The notes under the pieces are model-generated. The model was given only the letters and a program-made list of their open reading frames with translations, was not told the origin of the DNA and ran no database searches. Both the position numbers and the translations under genes were made by a program. Source: Calditrichaceae bacterium (GTDB taxonomy: Bacteria > Calditrichota > Calditrichia > Calditrichales > Calditrichaceae). Taken from it: a stretch of DNA of 40,656 bases. Shown here in pieces: positions 35,356 through 40,656 of this stretch (position 1 is its first letter; each line of letters begins with the position of its first letter). The stretch covers positions 1-40,656 of the forward strand of contig JANTHG010000006.1 of assembly GCA_024762535.1 (NCBI GenBank). Reading direction: 5' to 3'.

Positions 35356-35823
35356 TTACCATTTCGTGTACGGGTGTTTCATCAGCATAGAATTGTAATA
35401 TTTAGCGTCGCCGGTTACTTCTTCACCCAGCCATTCCGGTTTTTCAAAAGATTCGTTTTCTTGTTCCAGTTCCACTTCAGCCACAATCAGTCCTGCGTTA
35501 TCGCCATAAAATTCATCTACTTCGTAGGTATGCTTTCCCACTTCTACCAAATAGCGTGTTTTGTCGATAACGCCCGGTTCACAAATTTTCAGCAGATTTT
35601 CTACATCTTCTTTGGAAATTTCCTTTTCCCACTCAAACCGGCTGGCGCCGCTTTCGTTGCCAATGCCCTTGACTGTAATAAAACCCTTATCGCCTTTAAT
35701 CCGTACCCGCACAGTGCGTTCCGGTACAGATGAGAGATAGCCCTGAACAATGCGCATGGAATGCTTAACAAAGGGTTTGAAATCCCCTTTTACCAAGAAT
35801 TTTCGTTCGATTTCTTGTGCCAT
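35356..35823 (-). CDS. CYTH-domain protein, probable inorganic triphosphatase
   Basis: 155 residues, the length of the compact bacterial CYTH triphosphate-tunnel proteins. It begins MAQEIERKFLV, the signature ExExK (Glu4, Glu6, Lys8). It continues with VQGYLSSVPERTVRVRIKGDKGFITVKG, RFEWEKEISKEDVENLL, KTRYLV, YEVDEFYGDNAGLIVAEVELE and WLGEEVTGDAKYYNSML, covering the eight tunnel strands. Characterised relatives hydrolyse tripolyphosphate with Mg or Mn; some members are adenylate cyclases. Given the Pit, DUF47 and porin genes close downstream, a tripolyphosphatase role is attractive. It is 152 bases downstream of the CYTH-like gene. SD AAGGGAAAAAGAT precedes the ATG. A small inverted repeat (AGGCG-AATC-CGCCT at 35865-35878) lies upstream. 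Confidence 0.92.
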   Translation of the reverse strand: MAQEIERKFLVKGDFKPFVKHSMRIVQGYLSSVPERTVRVRIKGDKGFITVKGIGNESGASRFEWEKEISKEDVENLLKICEPGVIDKTRYLVEVGKHTYEVDEFYGDNAGLIVAEVELEQENESFEKPEWLGEEVTGDAKYYNSMLMKHPYTKW

Positions 35824-35975
35824 ATCTTTTTCCCTTTTTTATAAACCTTTCCCCCTTTGCTGCTAGGCGAATCCGCCTCACGATATAATTTAAAAAGAGG
35901 GTAAACTGGTTGCCTTTTTGTTTTTACAACCCCTTTAACTTCCCTTTTCCTGGGGGAAATTATCCTCGCGTTTTA

Positions 35976-36626
35976 CTAAATAGTTTCATCTGCCAGGGGT
36001 TTGTCAATCATACCGATGACCCGTTTAATGGCCTGCAAATAATTTATGTTTTCGTATCCTTCCAGCCCCACATCGGAAAGGGTCTTTTTGATGTCTTCAA
36101 TTTCAGTGGATTCCGAATTTATACTAACAACCAGCGCACCGTTAATCAGCACTTCTGCCACTTCGCAGATGGTATCATTCACCATGTAGCCAAAGCGATG
36201 TTTTTTTACACGCACAGCCTGCAAATCGGGGTTTACTTTAATCATGCTTAAAAATTCATCCAGCGTATAAATTTCTTTTTCGAATTCCGGTACGGCCACC
36301 TGAAAGGCAGGATACACTTCTGTTTTAAGCGTGGCCGCTGAAATGGGAAATTCGGCTTTCATTAACGGATTCCACTGTTCCAAACCATCCACTTCCTGCA
36401 CAAAAGTTTTAATGTCCATTTTGCCATCGCGGATTTTAGTGTTGTTGATATTATTTGTGCGCGAAACAATATAGATTTCTTCGGAATTGCGTTCCCAAAC
36501 TTTTTCCGGTACCGGCACCGACAAACGGGCCATGCGGTAATGCTGTTCTTCAAAATCCTGCCCAAACGTACGGAATTCGAAACGTGGTTTGGAAATTTCC
36601 CCGATTGTCATTTTGTCTTTTGCCAT
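35976..36626 (-). CDS. Divergent CYTH-like (triphosphate-tunnel) protein, tentative
   Basis: 216 residues, cytosolic. I see a CYTH-like plan: RFEFRTFG near the N-terminus in place of ExExK, charged strands EEIYIVSRTNNINNTKIRDG and KMDIKTFVQEVDG, then AVRVKKHRFGYMVND, EVAEVLINGALVV and SINSESTEIEDIKKTL, which recall the substrate-binding Lys/Arg strand and the acidic ExE metal strand of tunnel proteins. The next gene is a canonical CYTH protein, which supports the idea. The assignment is weaker than for its neighbour and needs a profile search. SD CAGGAGATAGT sets the start. A near-consensus sigma-54 promoter lies about 50-65 bases upstream, so expression likely depends on the divergently encoded activator. 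Confidence 0.6.
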   Translation of the reverse strand: MAKDKMTIGEISKPRFEFRTFGQDFEEQHYRMARLSVPVPEKVWERNSEEIYIVSRTNNINNTKIRDGKMDIKTFVQEVDGLEQWNPLMKAEFPISAATLKTEVYPAFQVAVPEFEKEIYTLDEFLSMIKVNPDLQAVRVKKHRFGYMVNDTICEVAEVLINGALVVSINSESTEIEDIKKTLSDVGLEGYENINYLQAIKRVIGMIDKPLADETI

Positions 36627-36674
36627 ACTATCTCCTGAGGTTGGATTACTTCATTTTGAAAAAGAAGTTTATTT

Positions 36675-36690
36675 TGCAAAACCTATGCCA
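36675..36690 (-). promoter_or_regulatory. Sigma-54 (-24/-12) promoter driving the CYTH-like gene
   Basis: On the minus strand the sequence reads TGGCATAGGTTTTGCA. It matches the consensus TGGCAYR-N4-TTGCW with GG and GC separated by exactly 10 bases. The predicted start site near 36664 gives a leader of about 38 bases with SD CAGGAG before the ATG at 36626. The adjacent divergent operon encodes an NtrC-class activator. Confidence 0.75.
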
Positions 36691-36718
36691 TCGAAACTTT
36701 TCATCTATTTTGTACAAT
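36691..36718 (+). promoter_or_regulatory. Candidate sigma-70-type promoter for the PhnD-like/kinase/regulator operon
   Basis: TCGAAA (36691-36696) and TACAAT (36713-36718) are spaced 16 bases apart. The -10 is good and the -35 is fair. If used, the two palindromes at 36751-36789 would lie just downstream of the start site, which would allow feedback control by the regulator. Confidence 0.3.
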
Positions 36719-36750
36719 AAGAGCATAAAAATGCATTGCAAATTCGCCAT

Positions 36751-36768
36751 TTGGCGATATATCGCCAA
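36751..36768. promoter_or_regulatory. Palindromic operator/enhancer box 1
   Basis: TTGGCGATATATCGCCAA is a perfect 18-bp palindrome. Its centre lies about 95 bp upstream of the predicted sigma-54 start site near 36664, a typical place for an enhancer bound by an NtrC-class dimer. The core CGATATATCG recurs in box 2. Confidence 0.75.
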
Positions 36769-36773
36769 TTTAT

Positions 36774-36789
36774 TAACGATATATCGTTA
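36774..36789. promoter_or_regulatory. Palindromic operator/enhancer box 2
   Basis: TAACGATATATCGTTA is a perfect 16-bp palindrome with the same CGATATATCG core as box 1. The centres are 22 bp apart, about two helical turns, so two dimers would bind the same face of the DNA. A further TATCGCC half-site follows at 36788-36794. Confidence 0.75.
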
Positions 36790-36831
36790 TCGCCTCTTTC
36801 CTTTTCTTGTATTAATTCCTATTTTACAACC

Positions 36832-37809
36832 ATGAAGGAAGAAATGAAAGAAAAAAAGACAGGCATGAAATTTGATCCGGATTTGCGAATAATAAAACCA
36901 TATCCTTTTATTTCGAAGGTTTTTATGCGTAAATCATTTATCTGGACCGCAATTTTAATTACCGTGATTTTTACAGCCGGTCTGTTTTTGCTCTATTCCA
37001 GTTTATTAGATATCCGAGTTACCCGGCAGGATCCAGTTCAAAGGATACTTCCGGATACACGGCCGCAGGTTTTTTTTGGCGTAGTTTCACGCTATTCACC
37101 GCATCTGCTTTACGAAGGTTATCAGCCGCTTATGGACTACTTAAGCCGACAAACACCCTTTCGCTTCCGCTTAAAACTGAGCCATAGCTATGACGAAACC
37201 ATTGAGCAGCTCCGGAACGGACAAGTGGTGGCCGCTTTTCTGGGGACGTATATTTATCTTAAAAGCAGGAAAAAGGATCACTTGCACTGCATCCTTAAAC
37301 CGCTGAATAAAGAAGGCAAACCCTTTTTCCGCTCCGTAGTGATTACAGGGAGCCACAACACCATTCGCACTTTAAGCGATTTGCAGAATAAACGCCTGGC
37401 TCTGCCTTCACCTCTGTCTTATTCTGCAAACTGGCTCTTTTTCGAAAGAAGGCTATCCAAAAAACATTTAGCTCTGGTACGTTATTTTAATTTTCACAAC
37501 ACCGTGGTTTACCAGGTGCTTAAAGGAAATTTTGACGCGGGTGTAGTTAAAGACCGGGTCGCCAACGCCTTTACAAACAAAGGCATTCGAATCATTTACC
37601 GCTCCGCCCCCATACCTGCTTCTCCCATTGTAGTGCACCAAAATACCAATCCCCAAATAAGCAAAGCCATTACTGATGCATTACTTAAAATCGATATCCG
37701 GCAGCCGAAATTTAAAAAACTGGTGGAATCCTGGGATGCGGAATTCCGCTACGGCTTTGTTCCGGCCAGAGATGCGGATTATGTTTTTATGACAGGTGGC
37801 GGACAATGA
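36832..37809 (+). CDS. Membrane-anchored PhnD-like substrate-binding protein of a sensory operon
   Basis: About 325 residues from ATG 36832. Other starts in frame are 36844 (AAGGA just upstream) and 36925 (AAGG plus 5 bases, giving MRKSFIWTAILITVIF directly). The long frame back to 36736 would run through the palindromes and is unlikely. One membrane helix (IWTAILITVIFTAGLFLLYSS) is followed by a periplasmic PhnD/SsuA-type binding domain: VFFGVVSRYSPHLLYEGYQPLMDYL, EQLRNGQVVAAFLGTYIYL, TLSDLQNKRLALPSPLSYS, FDAGVVKDRVANAF and IIYRSAPIPASPIVVHQN. Relatives bind phosphonate, phosphite or other oxyanions for ABC import. No ABC genes are here; instead the stop overlaps the kinase start by 4 bases, so it most likely senses the ligand for the kinase. 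Confidence 0.83.
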   Translation: MKEEMKEKKTGMKFDPDLRIIKPYPFISKVFMRKSFIWTAILITVIFTAGLFLLYSSLLDIRVTRQDPVQRILPDTRPQVFFGVVSRYSPHLLYEGYQPLMDYLSRQTPFRFRLKLSHSYDETIEQLRNGQVVAAFLGTYIYLKSRKKDHLHCILKPLNKEGKPFFRSVVITGSHNTIRTLSDLQNKRLALPSPLSYSANWLFFERRLSKKHLALVRYFNFHNTVVYQVLKGNFDAGVVKDRVANAFTNKGIRIIYRSAPIPASPIVVHQNTNPQISKAITDALLKIDIRQPKFKKLVESWDAEFRYGFVPARDADYVFMTGGGQ

Positions 37810-39257
37810 AACGATTCATCTCATTAAAAGCGCGCATCCTGCTTAGCTTTGGTTCTTTAATCATTTTTTTAATGCTGATTATTTCGCTCAGTGTGTTGTA
37901 CCAATGGCGAAAACTTATTATAAATAATCAGATTAAAAACACGGAAGCCATTGCCCAGTCTTTTTCCTTTTCCGTGCTGGACGCCTTGATTTACCGTGAA
38001 AATAATCTGCAAAATAGTGAGGACTATCTGCAATCCTATCTGTTAAATTATGCAGCCAAGAATCACTCCATAAAATATGTAGCGGTTTGGGATGAACAGA
38101 ATCATTTAATAGCACACAGTGACATACGTGCCCTTTCACAACCCGAACGCTATCCTGTGCCAGTTAGAACGGAAAAGGAAGAAGCGGTTACACAAATTTT
38201 TCAACAGCCATCTTTAGGTTGGGTTATTGAAACCGATTTCCCCCTAAAAACCGGTCAGAAATGTTTGGGTGTGTTGCAAATCGCTTTTGATTCCGAACCC
38301 ACCAGACTGGCCATTCGCAATCTTTTTTTCTTGTTACTGGGGCTGGCTTCGGTAAGTGTTTTTATTGTGTTGATGGTACTTTACTATTTTGCCAACCGGT
38401 TGACAGCTTCTCTAACTACGCTGGTACACAATATGGACGCTTTCGATATACAGAACGAGCAAAGTGAACCGCTTCCGCCTGTGCACGACGAAACAGGCTA
38501 TCTGCTGCACCATTTTGAACTACTCAAAAACCGGCTCAGTGCTTCACGGCAAAAACTGCTTTCTGCTCAAAAGCAGATGCATCAAGCCGAAAAACTGGCT
38601 TCTGTCGGTCGCCTGGCTTCCGGGGTAGCCCACGAAATCAACAATCCGTTGAACGGTATTAAAAATTGTATGTATGTACTGGAAAAACATGCCGACGACC
38701 CTGCCCAGCGTGAAAAATATGTACCGTTGATTAACGAAGGTCTGACCCATATCGAAACCATTGTGCGTAAATTGCTCAATTTTGCCCGACAGGAACATAC
38801 CCAATTCCGGCCGGTACAACTTAATAAAGAAATAGAATTGGTGCTTTCCTTGTTAGAATACCGTTTAACTGAAAAACAGGTACAGTTGCGCCTCTCTCTT
38901 TTACCCAATCTGCCACCCATCCAAGCAGATGCCCAGCTTATTCAGGAAGTGCTGATGAATTTGCTGATTAATGCGCTGGACGCTTTGGAAAAGGGTGGAC
39001 ACATCGCTATTGAAACACGCTTGCCAAAAACAGATCAGATTCTACTTATCCTTTCTGATAATGGCAGCGGTATTCCGACTGAAGTGTTAAACCATATTTT
39101 TGACCCTTTTTTCACGACCAAAGAAGAAGGCAAAGGAACCGGCCTGGGCCTTTCGGTGAGCCTGGGTATTATCGAAGCGCATAACGGCAACATTCAGGTT
39201 TCCAGCACAACCGGGAAAACTGAATTCCGCATAACATTGCCGGTTCAAAATATGTAA
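37806..39257 (+). CDS. Sensor histidine kinase of NtrB type
   Basis: 483 residues. Two membrane helices (about 11-33 and 172-196) flank a periplasmic domain of about 135 residues. A HAMP-like linker and coiled coil (about 197-262) lead to the HisKA box [20 protein letters not shown] with His276. The ATPase domain shows LINALDAL (N box), LSDNGSGIP (G1), IFDPFFTTK (F) and GTGLGLSV (G2), all intact. The kinase should phosphorylate the regulator encoded 15 bases downstream. Translational coupling (ATGA) with the PhnD-like gene suggests the periplasmic domain touches the anchored binding protein. The signal is unknown; a phosphorus oxyanion is a guess from the family and nearby genes. Confidence 0.94.
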   Translation: MKRFISLKARILLSFGSLIIFLMLIISLSVLYQWRKLIINNQIKNTEAIAQSFSFSVLDALIYRENNLQNSEDYLQSYLLNYAAKNHSIKYVAVWDEQNHLIAHSDIRALSQPERYPVPVRTEKEEAVTQIFQQPSLGWVIETDFPLKTGQKCLGVLQIAFDSEPTRLAIRNLFFLLLGLASVSVFIVLMVLYYFANRLTASLTTLVHNMDAFDIQNEQSEPLPPVHDETGYLLHHFELLKNRLSASRQKLLSAQKQMHQAEKLASVGRLASGVAHEINNPLNGIKNCMYVLEKHADDPAQREKYVPLINEGLTHIETIVRKLLNFARQEHTQFRPVQLNKEIELVLSLLEYRLTEKQVQLRLSLLPNLPPIQADAQLIQEVLMNLLINALDALEKGGHIAIETRLPKTDQILLILSDNGSGIPTEVLNHIFDPFFTTKEEGKGTGLGLSVSLGIIEAHNGNIQVSSTTGKTEFRITLPVQNM

Positions 39258-39272
39258 TCTGAGGGAACGTTC

Positions 39273-40643
39273 ATGCAGATTTTATTAATTGAAGATGAAA
39301 AAATTACCCGCATCACTTTAAGCGATACACTCCGCGATGAAGGATATTCCGTAACCGCCTGTGCCACGGGAAAAGAGGGTTTGGATGCTTTTAGGTTGGG
39401 TACCTTTGATGTAGTGCTCACAGATTTACGCTTGCCGGCCATGAGCGGCATCGATATCTTAAAACATATTCACTCCGAAGCGCCCGATTGCAAAGTAATT
39501 GTAATGACTGCATACGCATCCGTGGATACAGCAGTAGAAGCCCTTAAATTTGGAGCCTACGATTATTTAACAAAGCCTTTTTCTCCGGACGAACTGCTGG
39601 CTTTACTGAATAAAATCAGGCAATTTAAAGATGTAGTTACGGAAAATATTCAATTAAAGAAACGCATCCAAATTTTCGAAAACCGCACTTTGATTGGTCA
39701 ATCCCAAGTAATGCGTCGGTTAATTTCTACCATAGAGGTGGTAGCCAAAAATGATTTTACTGTACTGATTCAGGGTGAAAGCGGTACAGGCAAAGAAGTG
39801 GTGGCCCGCTACCTTCATTATCACAGTCCCCGACGCGACAACCCTTTTGTGGCAGTCAACTGCGCCGCCATCCCGGAGAGCTTACTGGAAAGCGAATTAT
39901 TCGGTCATGATAAAGGCGCTTTTACAGGTGCCAACAAGCAGCACACCGGTTATTTTGAACGGGCACAAAACGGTACCCTGTTTATTGACGACATTGACGA
40001 CATGCCCTTGCCGTTGCAGGTAAAATTACTCCGTTTTTTACAGGAACGACGTATTCACCGCGTTGGAGGCAGCAAAGAAATCGCTTTAGACCTGCGCATT
40101 GTAGCAGCCACAAAAATCGATTTACGGGAACTGATTCAAAAAGGCCGCTTCCGGGAAGATTTATACTATCGTCTAAATATCATTCCTCTCTTTCTGCCGC
40201 CATTGCGCAAACGCAAAGAGGATATTCCACTTTTAGTCAACCATTTCATTGAAAAACTAGGAGCACAAAGCCCGAAGCCAAAGGTTTCAAAAGAGCAACT
40301 TGCCAGGCTGGAAGCCTACCACTGGCCCGGCAATGTACGCGAACTGGAAAATGTGGTGGGCCGGCTGCTGGCTCTGCCTGGAACGGATTATTTTCTGGAA
40401 CAGTTACAGCCGCGCAACCAAAATAAGGCAGGCGAAGCCGCATCAGCAGAGGCAATTGACTTTCAGACATTCGAAGGTATTCAGGCATTTATGCAGAAAC
40501 AGGAGCGGAAGCTGATTGAAGAAGCGCTAAAAAAAGCCGGGTACAACATCAGCAATGCCGCCCGGCTTTTAAAAATCCCACGCAGTACTTTGCGCAGTAA
40601 AATGGAAAAATTAAAAATTACTGATTCTGTAGTTCCGCGATGA
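39273..40643 (+). CDS. Sigma-54-dependent NtrC-class response regulator
   Basis: 456 residues. A receiver domain (1-120) has Glu8/Asp9, VVLTDLRLPAMSG with phospho-acceptor Asp51, Thr79 and Lys101. The AAA+ domain (about 138-370) has Walker A GESGTGKE (168-175), the sigma-54-contacting GAFTGA (215-220) and FREDLYYRLN (the Arg finger region). A Fis-type helix-turn-helix closes the protein (ALKKAGYNISNAARLLKIPRSTLRSKM). Two conserved ATPase positions differ: Walker B reads LFIDDIDD, with Asp240 where Glu is usual, and the sensor I strand reads RIVAATKID, with Lys281 where Asn is usual. The likely targets are the palindromes at 36751-36789 and the sigma-54 promoter at 36675-36690. Confidence 0.94.
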   Translation: MQILLIEDEKITRITLSDTLRDEGYSVTACATGKEGLDAFRLGTFDVVLTDLRLPAMSGIDILKHIHSEAPDCKVIVMTAYASVDTAVEALKFGAYDYLTKPFSPDELLALLNKIRQFKDVVTENIQLKKRIQIFENRTLIGQSQVMRRLISTIEVVAKNDFTVLIQGESGTGKEVVARYLHYHSPRRDNPFVAVNCAAIPESLLESELFGHDKGAFTGANKQHTGYFERAQNGTLFIDDIDDMPLPLQVKLLRFLQERRIHRVGGSKEIALDLRIVAATKIDLRELIQKGRFREDLYYRLNIIPLFLPPLRKRKEDIPLLVNHFIEKLGAQSPKPKVSKEQLARLEAYHWPGNVRELENVVGRLLALPGTDYFLEQLQPRNQNKAGEAASAEAIDFQTFEGIQAFMQKQERKLIEEALKKAGYNISNAARLLKIPRSTLRSKMEKLKITDSVVPR

Positions 40644-40656
40644 GTTTAATGAGCTT

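Noticed and set aside
35865-35878. AGGCG-AATC-CGCCT hairpin upstream of the CYTH gene as a terminator
   Set aside because: The stem is only 5 bp and no T-tract follows on the minus strand, so it is recorded only as a small inverted repeat.
36753-36766. A plus-strand sigma-54 promoter inside palindrome 1 (GG then CC)
   Set aside because: GG is followed after 10 bases by CC and not GC, and TTGC is missing. The palindrome explains the sequence better.
36736-36831. Extending the PhnD-like protein upstream to ATG 36736
   Set aside because: The added 32 codons run through the two palindromes, show no ribosome-binding site and encode no recognisable signal or domain.
40618-40656. Possible C-terminus of a convergent minus-strand gene (KLIKLIAELQNQ, stop)
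   Set aside because: Only 12 codons lie in the window and they overlap the end of the response regulator by 26 bases. It is plausible but cannot be supported without the sequence beyond the edge.

Overview
The window looks like chromosomal DNA of a free-living Gram-negative bacterium of the FCB (Fibrobacteres-Chlorobi-Bacteroidetes) superphylum, possibly a Calditrichota-like lineage. Evidence for this is the set of secreted proteins ending in YPNPFNPSTT-type C-terminal sorting domains (the type IX secretion, T9SS, style), PorV-like outer-membrane proteins, FadL and OprP-type porins, lamin-tail-domain (LTD) proteins, and an even, near-mid G+C content. The phylum is inferred. There is no rRNA, tRNA, CRISPR array or insertion sequence that I can see. 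Gene density is high, and no gene-free stretch exceeds about 210 bases.

Layout. (1) 1-7840, minus strand: an envelope cluster of two PorV-like proteins, a beta-barrel protein with two N-terminal ComEA-like helix-hairpin-helix repeats, and two large secreted proteins with OB-fold/LTD/Ig-like domains. (2) 7979-9883: htpG. (3) 10012-16168: a tandemly duplicated module of FadL-type transporter plus SGNH lipoprotein, with a TlpA-like thioredoxin at its end. The downstream SGNH copy has lost its catalytic Ser. (4) 16285-23380: serine hydrolase, an ArsC/Spx-family protein with an in-frame TGA at its catalytic Cys position (a probable selenoprotein), glgC, an unknown 564-aa protein, a T9SS-sorted endonuclease I and an esterase. 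(5) 23520-24869: a saccharopine-dehydrogenase-family protein. (6) 25030-26790, plus strand: an AT-rich GGDEF-EAL gene. (7) 26795-35291, minus strand: a tightly packed run with a tripartite tricarboxylate transporter (binding protein fused to TctB, then TctA), followed by DUF47-Pit-OprP-like porin-LTD lipoprotein-beta-propeller lipoprotein, which reads as phosphate acquisition. (8) 35356-36626, minus strand: a CYTH triphosphatase-family protein and a second, divergent CYTH-like protein. (9) 36832-40643, plus strand: membrane-anchored PhnD-like binding protein, sensor histidine kinase and NtrC-class response regulator.

The two strongest observations are as follows. First, the 114-residue ArsC-family gene at 21819-22163 reads MIKLYGIPN-TGA-QQIRK. 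A hairpin that fits the bacterial SECIS rules lies 18 nt downstream of the TGA, and no other Cys is present in the protein. Second, the divergent region 36627-36831 holds a near-consensus sigma-54 promoter (TGGCATAGGTTTTGCA, GG-N10-GC) pointing at the CYTH-like gene. About 95 and 117 bp upstream of its predicted start site are two perfect palindromes (18 and 16 bp) with a shared CGATATATCG core, centred 22 bp apart. The adjacent operon encodes a sigma-54 activator, so sensor, activator, enhancer and target promoter appear to sit together.

All functional statements rest on recognised motifs and gene order; no database search was run.
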